From assembly GCA_964035795.1 (NCBI GenBank), contig OZ038322.1:24386359-24450358 (forward strand): a stretch of 64,000 bases of DNA. The letters run 5' to 3'. The translations under genes and the position numbers were made by a program. The notes beneath the pieces were generated by a model. The model was not told where the DNA came from. It worked only from the letters and a program-made list of their open reading frames with translations, and made no database searches. Positions 16,514 through 30,655 of the stretch are shown here, one piece after another. Position 1 is the first letter of the stretch. Each line of letters begins with the position of its first letter. This DNA is from Pterobdella sp. o SKG-2022 (lineage: Eukaryota > Annelida > Clitellata > Hirudinida > Piscicolidae).

Positions 16514-19500
16514 TTAGGACAGAGAACAGAAGTTATTGGAATCTTGATTTTCAAGCACTTCATGGCTTTCATCATGATCATGTTTTTGTGTATCAAGATC
16601 ATTACTGTAGGTGTGATGAAACTGGTCGTTATTGCTCTCAGACATCACCTGCTGAGGCTTGAAGAGTGGTTGTTGTGAATTACATGGCTGATAATTGCTG
16701 CTTTGTGCTTGTTGTGGAGGGATTGTGTGTTGTGAGTTTAATGAAGCTCTCTTGTTTGTCGTTAGAAGTTTCCTTTCCAAACTTTCAAGAAGCAAAAAAT
16801 CTTCCTTGAAATTTTCTACAAAAGTGCTATAGCCGGGACTTGAAGGGTAGATATTGTAATTATCAGTACCTATTTCTCAATGCAGAACATACATCACAAC
16901 CATGCACATCGACAAACATTCATGTTACAAAATATCCACCTAGTATCAAAATCCTATAAAATGGTTTTTTCAGCTCTAAACTACATAATCCTTTATGTAA
17001 TATATCATTCAACAGATGCAATACAACAAACACCACTATACATAATGGAAACAAAAATCACCCACCACTCATTGGTACTCCATGCAACAAACTCCTTGGC
17101 TCCCTTGAGTAGGTTGTTGATGGTGGAGGCAGAAGTGGATGCTGAGTATGCACTGGTCACCACTCGAGAAAATAATGTGACATCTTGCAACACTATACTC
17201 ACCACCAACCCCCACTCCAAACACTCTCCTTCCATCAACAACTGATACAAATATCTGTAAAGAAGTTATTAGTGATTATGCAAATAACTTCAATTATGAA
17301 GCGCTATAAAAATGAACATGCTTATTAATCACCTCAATTGCAGATTAGCTTGTGGGTTGGAATCGCTGATGGATAACAAATCCACACACAACTTGGCAAC
17401 ATCGGTCGGAATCGGTATCTGTGACAAACATCTTCTATACAATCCAGCAAAATCAAAATAAAGCAATACTATACAAGAACAAGTGTGCTCATAAATAAGC
17501 CAACTTTAAAGATTTTTAGAGAACAAGGCTTTATGACTTCATAAAAGCAACAATACCTCTCGACTGATATTGGTGGGGGTGGATGCATAAGAATCCAATG
17601 CCGATACTGACCCCAGCTCTGACTGATCCAGGCTGGTCGCTATCATGAACAGTTTCAAATACAAATAGTGTTCAATAATTTTTAATAATTAAATTGTTTG
17701 GTTAATAAAATAATAGAAATATAAAACAGATCATGAAAATATTAATAATCATATAAAAAATAATACAAATTCTATTGCGATACATTTATAATACAGGGAA
17801 TGATGCTGTGCAATCAAATGGTATTCACAACATGCACAAGACTGAGACAAAAGAAATAAAATAGATGAAATAGCTGATGAATCACTTAATTAAAACATTT
17901 TTTGAAGTTTAAGCAATGACGACAAACATCTTTTGATGACGTTGGAAGACATGTCACTGCTGCTGACGTCATCACTCTGAGTCAGTTGCATCACTGAACC
18001 TGTTTCCGGTGATCTATTTACCTATCTTCCATCTATTTTTACCTTTCATCAAATTCTACATGAAAAGCATATTATTTAATCTCCCTTGAATTCCCGAAAC
18101 AACCATCGTTCCTCCACAAACACTATCACACCACCCTGCATCCCTCCAACCCCTAATAAATCCACCTGAACTGATCCTAGGAAACTGGAATGCAGGGCTG
18201 CAAGGGTAGTCCACTTTGAAGTCCTGGTGCACTGCCTTGATTGCTGCCACAAAGTCATCCACTCGAGCTGACAGCAGTCTGATGATGGTGCTATTATGTG
18301 TAGTAGAAGTAGTGATATTAGTAGCGGTGGTAGCAGCAGAAATAGTAGTAGTAGTAGTAATAGTAGTAGTAGTAGAAGTAATAGCAGTAGTAATACTAGT
18401 AGTATCCTTAAGAAGATCTTCAGAAGAGCAATCGAAATGTGTTGTGAACAGAGATATGAAGAAAGCGTTCAAAAATTAGAAATAATTAATTACCAAAGCA
18501 TTTCACATTACAAACTTTTCTTTTTTGAGCCATGCCACCAAGTGATAGTTGTCGAGATTTGCAGCAAACCTGCGTTCAAAAACCGATAAAAAATTTTTAA
18601 AAATCTTTCAAACTATTGGACCCAAAGAACTTCAAAACCAATCAGCATAACCAGCCTGGCGAGATGGAAGAGCCGATACGACGTCAAGAGTTTCCTAGCA
18701 TGCCTTTCTAGCACGTTGTTGATGTCCATCTTGTCTCCTTGTTTGTCGTGTGCCAGTGTGTTACTCGAGGGAGTGGAACCAGACATCTGCCTGCTGTTGT
18801 TGGTGATGGTGTAAAGTTGATTATGTTTTTGTGATTGAAAAACGTCAAAAAAGAAAAAAGCTTTGCATTTATCGTCTTACAAAAATTCGTGACATCGTAT
18901 GTATTTTTCTATCATATTTTGCAACAAAAAACATCAAATACGAGTAATTTATTGCAAATCAAAAGCTATAGATTTTGATAAATTTATCCTCAGCATAAAA
19001 CGTTATGATGCAGTTTAGGTCACTGTAAATCATCTCACAAAAGAACTTTTAATTATTTCTGTATAATTTCAACCCCATGAAATTTAAGCTTAAATAAGAG
19101 TAATGTGTGATAAGGTTACCAAGGGAACAGCACCTCTTAATGGCCGGAGATTCGGCATTCTTGTGGAAATTGTCCTCCTTGCTCAGACTTCGAGTCCTTA
19201 TATGGACATCATTATATTTTATAACTTTCATATATTTAAGCAAGTTCCATAAAAATTGATGAAAACTCCAAAATTACAATTTTTTATAGGTTTTTAACAG
19301 AAAATTAATCCATTAAGCTTGTTGTGATTTGATCTTCAAAACACTTGAGATCACAAAGTCTTAGAGCTGGTGTGATGCAACAACAATGCAAAAAGACCCA
19401 TGCAACACCAATAGCACCTTATATTGTTTGGATGGTTGAAAGGGTCCCTGGTTTCAGCACTGGGGGTTGGTGATGTAGTACAGAAGTATTTTGATTGGCT

Positions 19501-22500
19501 GTTCTGTCTCTTACGTACAGTATGAGAACTGGAACTATCGTTTCCTGGGAAGATGAGCACACTAATTAGCAATGTAGTGAGATATCATTAAATGTCACGG
19601 GTATATTATATTATGCTAGCTAGTTTTTAGACGATAGTAGTAGTTTTCAGCACTGGTAACAAAGGGTAGGTGATAAAGACTTACCAATAGCACTGAGATA
19701 CCTGACCAGGTCCCTAGCCAGATCCCACATGCAGTCATCAAGTGCCGCATCCAACAATGCTATTGCATTCTGTTGCAGAAGTGAATGTGATGTACTTTCA
19801 TAATTATTTATAAAATAAAGTTTCAATACTGAATGGGTGATGAGGTTATGAAAAGTTGACGACCATCAATGGTGGCACTCTAAGACACCAATATTTGTAT
19901 CCAAAATAGAAATTGCATCGAAATTTAGCTTATTTTAAATCTGAGCCTATGATACGACACTTGCATCTTTTGTACATAACTATTGGTGCCCAATTGAAAA
20001 TGGAACCTGTCTGGCTTGAGAAGGAGTCTGCAGATTCTGTGAAATTGTGAGATGATTATATAAATGAGCATAAAATGATGGGCTGGGCCAACCTGTAGAA
20101 TGATGAGGTAAGAGGAGGCTGTGGTGAGTTGCTTAGTTTGCAAGCAGTTCTGAGTGGGAATCGAAGCATTCATTGCTCAATATTAAATTCACCGTTTTAT
20201 TTTAAAAAATTAAACATGCACAAAAACTGAGCATTATATAAATAATTTGCAAAATGCATGCAACCTGGAAAAGGTCGGAAGGGCAGCCCACAACGGCAAA
20301 GAAGCCCTCCCACACTGCAGCGTCAGACTTGCGGGCGCAGTGGGCAATGGTCTGCAGGTACTCAGGAAACTCTTCCACAAAAGCCACCACTCTGGGCAGC
20401 AGGGCATCTGTTTGTTCCATGGTAGACACAACTTCATATGAATCATGTCTAACCTCATATAGTGAGAAAATATAGACATTAAACGTTTATGATGATAATG
20501 CCGATCGATGAATCATATTGCTTCTGAGGAGTATATTATTGAGATGTGTTGAGTCCTTATAAGCACATAGTACATCATTCTCTGTTATGGCAAAGTGGCT
20601 TAGAATGACTATTCTGACTCAAAAAGCATGAAACTACCAGGGATGGGCTCCTTCGACGTTGCTTCCTCTTCCAAAACCTCGTGCACCAACAACTCCAGCA
20701 CGTGGGGGAAGTAGGTGAGACTGGTGCAACTGCGGGCTATCTCCAATGCATGGATTCCTAAACTGTTCAGTGGTGTGATGTGTGTGTAGTAGTGTGTATA
20801 TGTGTGTGTTTCTGAGTGTATAGTGTGTGTTTGTGTGTGTTTAATTGTGTAGTAAGATTGTATGAAACAGCTGATTTTTAACAAAACAAAAGCAATTTTT
20901 GGAGTATAGTGCACAGTTTATCAAGTGGGACACACACTCAGATCAAATGAAACAAGAGATAAGTGAGTGTGTATGTTGCATTTTTAAACTCACTTTCTTC
21001 TCAGCAACTGCCTCAAAATGTGATGCAGGTAGATCTGGCTCTGAAATGAAATAAAAACTAATAAAAATAAATATGGACTACATCAATCAATTACATTTAA
21101 CACTTGGATGTTAAAAGTAAAATGAGCAGCATGAGGAAATATCGAAAACAAATAACCACATATAAACTTACATTGACAACTTTTCAAACTTGATAATATA
21201 AGTTCAAATTACGAAAAGCTCCGTATTATTTTATTAATAAAAGCGTTTGACTTAAATCGTTATAAATATAACAAATTCATGATAAACAGTTTATGCTTAA
21301 AAAAGCTAATTCATTTGAATAACCCTTCTCACCGTGCGTTCAAGTAGTAGGTAGGAGAAAGAGTTTGTAGAAAACAACTTCTCATCGTTTTTATCACCCT
21401 CAACTTCATCACTTTTACCTCCCTCACCATCGTTATTTTTATTTTTGAAATTGATGTTGCTATTGAGGGGCATACACTCAGTCACAGCTCCAAGGATGAT
21501 TCCTGCCTCGAACAACATGGCTGTGTGGTGGAGTGTTGTTTGTCACATGTGTGTTGTACATTAGTTTAAAGATTGCCTAAAGGAAGAAAAAAATTGAAAA
21601 CACTACCAAGATTGGAAATAAAATGAAGAAATACATAATAAACAACCATGTGGCAATGGTTTTGAGTACCTTATAAACATAGTAACTCTAATTTATAATT
21701 AAAAAACACACTATCTTCAACCAGACAAACATCAATGAAACAGCGACACACCACCCAATTCCCTGGCACCTAGAGGGTACACATCGGCGTTCAAGGGCAC
21801 CATGATGCGTTTTGAGAGAAACCCTCGCCGTCTGCTGCTGACGTCATCCCCCTTTAACAACAAGGGCAGCCACACTTTTAGGCCTATCACGTGTTTTTGT
21901 GTCGTAAGATAGGGTTAAGTGTGAGTATGTTTGAGTGGTGACAAGCAAGTAAATGCCATGTTGAAAATATTGTGCAGACCGGAATTCAAAGCGGCGACGT
22001 ATGGATAACATTTGACTGTCCACAACTTTTTAACATTTAATTGTTGCCAAGAATTAAGGAGTGAATATAAAATCGATACAAAAATTATATTATATCAAAG
22101 TGCCTTGATAAAAATATTATATGTTTTTAATCACCAGAAGCACCGCAAGCAAGCCACAAGGCATCGGTGAGATGAGGTTTAGAGGGGTTGCGCTTCCAAG
22201 CCAACCACATTGTCTCCACCGAGGAAGCCACCACCACTGGGGCTGTGAACGACAACTGGAGAGATTGTGCTTATCATTCAACATGTTTCTAATACAATCT
22301 TCAATGGATTATTTCATTTATAAGTTCATCACTGGATTTTTAAATTAAGCTTTTAGAAGGCATGCACCACATTTTTTATCTTACATCAGAAACACCACAC
22401 TGATATAAAAGCATTATTCTCTATTTCCTCACCCAATCGTTATGCGCAGAAGGATCACTGCGGTCCCTCTGGAACAACAGTAACCTGCCTGCCACGTTGA

Positions 22501-25500
22501 TCAAGATGCTCTCAGCCTGCTTGTTTGCCATGTCCTCCCTCCCTGCAGTGGTGTGTAGGTGGGTTTGTGCTGGGGGATGCCAAAGATACTTTGATCAAAA
22601 ATATTTTTTGAAAACAGAAGACAAACATCAAATTGAACTAACCTATAGATGTATTCACCTTGTAAAAAAATACAATCAAATAAAACAAAATATAAAAAAA
22701 TTATAGCTTTTGATTCTCAATAAATGTATTAAAAACTCCTCTTAATTGATGTTTTTCGTTACAATATAGAAAAAGAATTATTTTAAAATAAGAATAATAC
22801 ACTAGAAAACTAAAACTACAACAAAAGAATGTAGTGACCAGCATCTGTGCGCAGAGAGGTGAGGGTGACGTTAAGAACGTTGAATGGCTGCGGGATGAAG
22901 TTGTCGATGTTGATGTCTTGCAGAAGGGTCAGTTCTGCACTGTTTGATTCTGTGCAGCAGGATTGATAATGACATCATCTCGTGTCTCATTATTACGCAT
23001 AAGAGGTAAAGACCATAAATAATTTAAAAATAATTATAGATAAATAGTTGACATGTACACATAGATATGTACACATAGATATGTACAAAAATTATTGATA
23101 AAGACTTGAGAGACACCTTTGTCATGTTGGGTTTTCTTGAGGGCGAAGATGGATATGGTGGAATCATGTGACAGGATAATCAGCAGGTCCAGGTAGACGT
23201 TGATGAGGTTGGTGTATGAGTGCACCCGATGTTGCACCATGGCCGTGTTGTCAAGCTTCCTCTCCCTGTTATACAGGCGGATCTGAGAGAGTGTGCAGTG
23301 GATATTGCTAAGCTGCAGAAACACATTTATTAAAGTAAATTAAATAAATCTTTCAATAAAGACTGTATTCAAGTAACTATATGAAATCCTTAAGTGATGA
23401 AAGATAAGAAAATGAGGCAAATGTTGAATAGAGGCGTATTTAAGAGGTACTTCGTCTCGATGCTGCAGAAGATTGAAGCAAGGCACGCACACAAATTCCT
23501 TCCACCAAGCTAGTCCCCCTGTCACCATCAGATCATTCTCCTGAGTCTCATTGCCGAACATCTTCCACCGGCGTGAAAGCAGAGAGTAGTGAATGAAGCC
23601 ACGTCTACCAGCCACTGCCAACCAATGTCCCCCTGAGTTCATCGCTGCAAACTGTCAAAAGTCAAAAGACTCATTGTTGTGTTTGAGTTTCAACAACATA
23701 AATAATTCAAGTGTCATCATTAACGCCAAAAACATCATCAAAATCTCTTTGAACTTAGTTATTCAATTCTCTCAATCATTCACTTGATCCATTCAATAAC
23801 TTCCCTAAACTATCCAGTATAAACAAGAGGCACGTCAACTTATCACCACCAATCACCTTGATGGGCCAATTGCTAGCAAGGTAGGAGGGAGGGGGTGTGA
23901 GCATATGCCACTGTCGATTGCTGAGTACAGATGATTGGTGGTTGGTGGGCAGAGTGCTCCCTAGGTTGTCATCTGGGTTCAAGTATAACTTGTCTTCACT
24001 TTGTAGTAGTAAGTGCACTTGGTTCCCCTGGGTGGTTGGATGTTGTTGTTAGAGGTTGATGTTGTTGTTGGGATTTAATGTTGTTGTTGGGATTGATGTT
24101 GTTGTTGGGATTTAAGGTTGTTGTTGGGATTTTATGTTGTTGTTAGGATTGATGTTGTTGTTGGGATTGATGTTGTTGTTGGGATTGATGTTGTTGTTGA
24201 GATTGATGTTGTTGTTGGGATTGATTATGTTTTTAGGATTTGATGTTGTTGTTGGGATTGATGTTGTTGTTGGGATTGACGTTGTTGTTAGAGGTTGATG
24301 TTGTTGATCATCAAAAAGCTTGGACCCATGTTTTGTGTGCTTGCATATCGTAATGTTTAGACTTCCTTCATCAATATTATAAATAAATCTATCAAAGAGA
24401 TATTAACATTAAGTCACAATGCCAAACAAAACATAAAAATCAATATCAAAAAGTCGAAATCTAACCAAAAATGGATTGTTTAAAAGCGAACTTTTTACAA
24501 AATTGAACAGGATTATTTGTGAAGACGTGGGTGAAACTAGATCATCATCGGATGCAGAAGCAACGATGGTGTGTGATGATGACGATTCTAATGGAGAGGC
24601 TAGAGTGGCATCCATGGCGGGATTTTTGCTTTTATCAATATCATCATTGTTTGTGTTGATGCTGGCTGCAAAGGCGTCATTCTTTATCATCCACAAATGG
24701 TAACCTCCACACACCCATTCCTGCCGATGGTTTATTCTCATGGTTGAAGCATGTTAGGTTTGCAGTAACTTTATATATTAAAATGCATGAGATAAAAAAT
24801 ATGCATAAGGTAAGATAAAACCATTATATAACACCTAAGTTTTTTTTGATTGATTCATCGATGAAAAACAAAAACGAAGTTTTAACAAAGACTAATATGG
24901 AAACTTTTGAGACAAATGGCGTGCACGTACGAGCATAATTATGAGTGAAAAGAACAATAGATGATGAATAAAAAATAAAACTAATGGTGCCAACCATGGA
25001 AGTGATTTTAACAGAGTTCTGAAGACTGCAACTTTCCGCACTGGAAGTTATATCCTTCAATTTAGTAAATAAAACCAACCACACTAACACAACAAAATAT
25101 GTAATGTTGAACAGTACCAGTTGAATAGAGCCAAAGAATGGAAAAGCAGTGATCCAAAAGCACTCCAAAGAGCGAAGGAGCTCTGCGTCCAAGACACCAT
25201 AACCACCGCCCCTTCATCCGACCACCGCATCGATTCCACCGCACCACACGTGTGCCTTGCGTCTGTGGTTTTATAATGCTTCTAATAATTATAAAACTTA
25301 CCTGGAGTGAAGTATCATATAGGTGAATGCAACACAGTTATATTTATTGTATGTTTCACATGTAGTTTAAATGGGTGACTCTTGTAACACAAATCTTTCA
25401 CGATAGATTCAACTATTGTTTAACGCATATAAAATGGTTGAAGGCCATTTGCTTCACAAGCAAAGCTTCTACTGTACATTTTAATGACTGCTTTTTTATA

Positions 25501-28500
25501 TTTTAGAAGGATATTATTGAGGTAGGAGATGTTTTATGACGAAATTAAGCTTATCGAAAATAAGTTTAGTTGCCAAAACAAGTATAACACCTCATTTTTT
25601 AAAAAACAACCGGAAGAAATGTTAATTTTCATATGTTCACAATATATAACATATAATAGCTTTTCAGGGTTTTAATCAACATAATGTAACCTTCAACCTT
25701 ATGCATATAACCCTTATACAATAACACAACACACACCTCCTAAATATAATGCCATAACATAATAAACAATTTACAATGAAAACAATATAACAATACATTT
25801 AATGATAATGTTATAATACTATATATACAATGATACTGTCATAATAAAATACCCACAATTCCCAACAGAACCCACCTGGCAACTCCTTAGAAGAGATTGT
25901 GAGCTTGTGTGAGACGACCAATGAGCCAGTAACTGTGTCCACCTGGTAGACCGTGACGTCACCACTGGTGGTGTAGTTGAAGCAGGACATCGGTGTTAAT
26001 AACAATATTCTAATGAAGAATCAGAATGGTTTCATGAATATTAATAGAAAAAGAAGAAATCAATTTTCAATTATTATGAAAAGCAATATTATCAAATAAA
26101 AACAAAAATAACAAAAAGTTTTAAATAAGAAATATCAATACATAATAATAATAATAATACCAACCAGAATACCATGAAAATCAACAATATAATAGCAAAC
26201 CTCTTGTCTCCAAAGGCGATCAGTGAGAACTTGTGGTTGATGGCAGTGCATGTGGCTTCATTCATCTCCTGTGCCCACACTCCCACTACTTGCTGTGTGC
26301 AGAAGGTGGCTTATGATTTGGTGTAGTGGGTGGGATTGTAGTGTTGGGGTGGTTATTGTGGTGCTGTAAATATATGAAAGATTATTCGTTTGTATTGAAT
26401 CTTTTGCTGTTACAGAACACATTTAGTGGAAAATAAATTCTACCAGCAAACTTGCTTACATTGGGTTCAAACTTGAAGGATGGAGAAGCCAGGAATGCTG
26501 CCTTGCCATTGGATAATACTATTGAGAAGCCACCAATGTGTGAACTGTAATCGAGGTGATAGGCGTAGACTGAAGAGTCATTCAAGGGCATGGCTGGAAT
26601 AATAGAGCAATTGGTTTTTATTGATAGTGGTTGGTGAAAAATATGAATAATTATTGGTATTTCTCATTGAGGAATATTTGAATGTATTTATACTAAGATA
26701 TCATTTTTAAGTGTTAAAAGCATAAATTTTCTGAGCAATTGTTTATGTAATAAATGATTGGTTGACAATATACCTCTGAACTGTTGTAAATCGGAAGAAA
26801 AAGGTAAGGAAGCCAGCTCGATTGTAAACCTTCGAGTTTAATATTTATATACATATTACCATTGTTTTAAAATAATACACAAACACAATGAGAGAACAAA
26901 ACCTGGTCTTGACTCTGGCATCTTGCCAACCCACCCTCTGCAACAAGCCCCTCCCAGTTGCCACCACCAAGTCCTCCTTCAGACTCACCATACTGGTGGT
27001 ACATCATATTAGTTTCATGGGTTGGTGGTTTCATGAGTTGGTGATTTCATGGGTTGGTGGTTTCATGAGTTGGTGATTTCATGGGTTGGTGGTTTCATGA
27101 GTTGGTGATTTCATGGGTTGGTGGTTTCATGAGTTGGTGATTTCATGGGTTGGTGGTTTCATGAGTTGGTGATTTCATGGGTTGGTGGTTTCATGAGTTG
27201 GTGATTTCATGGGTTGGTGGCAATGTGTTTGAATACATGATAAAAATTGTCGGTAGTTTAAAGTAATAATGAAGAGATTGGTTGAATAAATGCTAAAAGT
27301 TTTTGTCGGCAGTTTGCTGCATTGAAAATCATGATGCTGAAAAAGATTGAATATATACCAAGTTATAGCATCATAAAGTTGCATTAAGTATAAAATCAAT
27401 AGAGCGGTACCATATTAAGGGCGGAGTTACAAATGAACATTTTTATTTGAAACTATATTTCAAAATGTTACATTGGTCACGTAAAGCTTCGTACATTTTT
27501 AGTTCAATGTTCCATTGCAAACTTCTACTATTACGGAAACACTGCGTATTACCCTTTCATACTACACTGCGCATCACAACGTGCAGGTTAGAGTTAGGTG
27601 AAGAAGGGGATGAGGAAGTAAAGGAAGGTGGTGACGTATGTTTACTAAATGGTAGATGCCAAAGACCAAATAAACACAGCATCAATATGTGTATACATTA
27701 CTCACCACTATAACCCGATTCAAAAGCTAGTTCAAGGCGACATAAGAATATCAAAGATACAAATGAATGATGACAGAGTTGAATTTGTCGAAAATTTTAG
27801 TTTTTTGAAAAAATATATGTTTCTAAAATCTTTCTCATTTTACAATAAAAATCAAGATGCAAATATATTTATAATACTAATACAGTGAAGTTCGGAAGCT
27901 TTATTTTATTTGCATTGAAAAAATGAAACAGATGTTGAGAAAAGTACAAAAATCTCCGAATATTTCGAAAGAGGCAATAAAAATGAAACAGCCATAACTT
28001 GAAAATTAAGAGATTAAAAAAAATACGTATTTCACCCTTATTCTTACAACTATAATGTTATTTGTTGGACCAAATAAAGACATGAAACCATTTTGAAATA
28101 TCTTAATTAAAGGCCGGCATTGATTTTTTAAGGATTCAACAATAATGATACTCTGTTTCTGTATTTATTTAGCTTGATAAGTTGTCCTTCAGAAGGCTTC
28201 TTTATATTTTATGAGTAACATCCCATATTGCTGAGTCAACATTTCAATGGAAAACAGGAGACATTAAAAGCTTTTGCAGCTGTCTCTGAACTTTCTCAAA
28301 ACTTCACATTCCAACGTGGAAATAAAAGATGAATCGTATTGCATATAGGACTTAATTCTTGTTATTTATAAAAATAAATCAAATTTAAAGAAATTTAAAT
28401 TCTAAGAAACATTTTAATGAAATTAGTCAGCTAGAAATAGCTTTAAATAGTAACTAATTAATATCAGTTTTCCATAATGAAGCTTTTATTAACTATTTGA

Positions 28501-30204
28501 AATTCTACAAAAATTATAATTTAATTTTGGTTGATGATTTATCAACCATACAACTTAATCTTACAAACCCAGTTTATTCCCTGTATAATTGCATTAAGTT
28601 ATGAAAAATCATGAAGCCTATTAGTCTTTTCAAATGAACATATGCAGGTTCTTTTGGGCATTGTTTTAGTACGTTTTAGGATCATAAGTATTATGAATGT
28701 ACAATGTAGATGACCGTTTGATACTCCTGTATACTTCTAACAGTTTTGGTTTCATTCAGTCAATCTAGATATTTGATACTTCATAATGGAGATTTGAAAA
28801 AAGCCATTTCATGTAGTAAAAGTTTTCAACTGCAGGCCCAACCAAACGTTGGACTCGAAACTAACGAAATTCAAAATCAACTATTTTCACACTTGAGCGC
28901 TTTGCCTTACCATTATTAACTAAGATCATCATCCAAGCTAAAAAAAAACTAGCAATACATGATACAGAGTCTAATGTTATCAAAGTTAAAACAAAAAAGC
29001 ATCCTTCAACTATAAAAGCTAATTTGGATAATAGTTGCTCAAAACATAACTAATGGTAGTGAAAATAATCCATAAAGCTATAAAATTATAAACATGATGA
29101 ATATCATGACAATCATAACCTGGTGACCCCGCCTGGCACTTGCACGTGGTGGCACAGAGTGAGTGTTATTGAGGGGATGCATTGTAGGTTTGGGATGCTG
29201 TCTTCTGGAGCTCCGTTGTTTGGATAGCTGTGATGATGTTTCAATTCAATAGATATATTTATTTATATGAGGTATAATGATTGAATTGATCAGTTAGAAG
29301 TATAATGAATGAGAAGTATTAAATAAATGTTTTTAAAAAATCTCATATTGACTTTGTTTCTCATTATTTAAATAATCTTTCATGCTCAGTATCAACAAAG
29401 ATTGCAAAAAAATATAATAAAATTATAATTTTCGATGCACTAATGCGTTTATTTGAGAGAATTAATTGATATGAATAGAGAAACCAAACCGAAGAGCATG
29501 CAAAATATATTTGATTGTGTGAACAATGAAGACTCACATTAGCTGGTAAACATTGGAATGTTTTTTGTTTTTGTCTACTCGGTAGAAGAGGATTGAGTGG
29601 AAGGAGGTCTGCAATGAAATGGAAATAAGTTTAAATTGAATTGAACAAGGCTCAATGAATATTTTTACAAATTAATTAATTGAATAAAATCATTCACAGC
29701 ATGTTTATATGAGCAGGGCTAAATGTAATACTGATTATTCCAAACACTAACAACAATGGCGATATATAAAGAGTTTGGTTTCCATAAGGGCAAGAGATTG
29801 TGGCCATGTTGTTGCAAACATGCCTCTGACCTGGTGACCCTCACCAGCTCTACATTAGGCTGTGTTTTAATTATGTTGTAATTGAGATAATAATTTTGCT
29901 GAATATGCTAAAAAAAGACTAAATGAAATTAATACACTATAATATTTATTCAAAAATTAGAGAACTATAAAAAAATACAAAAATAGCTTCTAAATAAATT
30001 TTGCAAAAAAAATTAGTGAAAGAGAAAGAAAAATAGAAGTCATAAGAAACGAATAATGAAACAATAAAAACTCACTTTACAAAACCATATTCCAATAGTT
30101 TTATTCGATATAACTGCTATAAAAGTTCTGTCATTATTGGCAGCTAAATGATGCGCGTTGTGCTTTACATTTAATTGTTTGGGCCATCCTATAGGAAAAT
30201 ACAT
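16514..30204 (-). CDS. RIC1: RIC1, Rab6 guanine nucleotide exchange factor subunit, complete
   Basis: RIC1 with RGP1 activates Rab6 at the Golgi for retrograde traffic. Exon 1 (30204-30076) starts [11 protein letters not shown] and ends IGIWFCK. The next exons phase cleanly: 29859-29752, 29608-29538, 29227-29120, 26992-26903 ([14 protein letters not shown]), 26829-26774, 26593-26460 ([15 protein letters not shown]), 26292-26201, 25964-25876, 25262-25118, 25040-24995, 24720-24466, 24027-23850, 23644-23451 (MVTGGLAWW), 23282-23117, 22934-22839, 22542-22433, 22255-22135, 21883-21770, 21520-21333, 21040-20994, 20762-20638 ([20 protein letters not shown]), 20431-20265, 20149-20093 and about 19769-19685. 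Further C-terminal exons run down to a last exon ending at TAA 16514. The N-terminal half forms WD40-like propellers; the C-terminal half is the conserved RIC1 helical domain. Estimated length is about 1,400 aa, as in animals. Exon 5 lies 21 bp from a minisatellite, and fragments of exons 1 and 5 are duplicated to the right. Confidence 0.95.
18296..18412. repeat. GTA/TAG trinucleotide microsatellite in a RIC1 intron
   Basis: Imperfect AGT/TAG triplets run for about 115 bp between the RIC1 exons near 18510-18580 and 18160-18270. Open frames through it (poly-Ser, poly-Val, poly-Thr) are artefacts of the repeat. Confidence 0.85.
20765..20860. repeat. TG-rich microsatellite in a RIC1 intron
   Basis: Imperfect TG/GTGT repeats interrupted by TAG and TAT, immediately upstream (on the minus strand) of the RIC1 exon that starts at 20762. 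Confidence 0.8.
24036..24306. repeat. 18-bp minisatellite in a RIC1 intron
   Basis: About 15 tandem units close to TTGATGTTGTTGTTGGGA, with variants such as TTTAAG, TTTATG or GAGATT in place of GGATTG. The array abuts the acceptor of the RIC1 exon starting at 24027, so little normal intron separates repeat and exon. Confidence 0.9.
27013..27220. repeat. 16-bp minisatellite, short array (about 13 units)
   Basis: Units are GGTTTCATGAGTTGGT and GATTTCATGGGTTGGT in nearly regular alternation, making a 32-bp higher-order unit. It lies in RIC1 intron 4, 21 bp from the exon 5 acceptor. The same repeat is expanded in the other two unit A copies. Confidence 0.95.
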
Positions 30205-30655
30205 TGCGATATTTGCACAACGTATTTAAAACAAAGATTTTCTTTTTGATTTTTCAGGCGTATTTTTGACTTTCACATTAAGTTTTTTGCCACGAAACGC
30301 ATCGCAATTGTTTTCTCAATCATATTTAGCAAAGGTAATTGAAACTATTTAAATAAAAACACAACATTTAATTTTGGATTTAATTTTATTATTCCTTAAA
30401 ATCATTCAGCCTTTCACGGAATTTAATCAAGGTTTTAAAAGAATATGATTCACTAAAAGTTAAAGCACAAATTTCATTGATTGTAACGCTTAATTGTAAA
30501 AGTGGTAAAAATAACCGGGTTCTTATGAAACTAGATGCATGCACAAGTGAAAAATAATATGAAAATTAAATGAAATGATTATAAAAAAAAATTTTAAGAA
30601 ATAATTTTTAAAATTGACAGTAAATATGAACCAGTTCGATAAAGCATTGAATAAA

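Noticed and set aside
18216..18589. Poly-Ser and poly-Val plus-strand frames
   Set aside because: They come from a trinucleotide microsatellite in a RIC1 intron.
27447..27888. Open frames that recur at 39411-39852 and 48804-49245
   Set aside because: Their conservation is explained by segmental duplication. They lie in RIC1 intron 4 and have no start context or family similarity.
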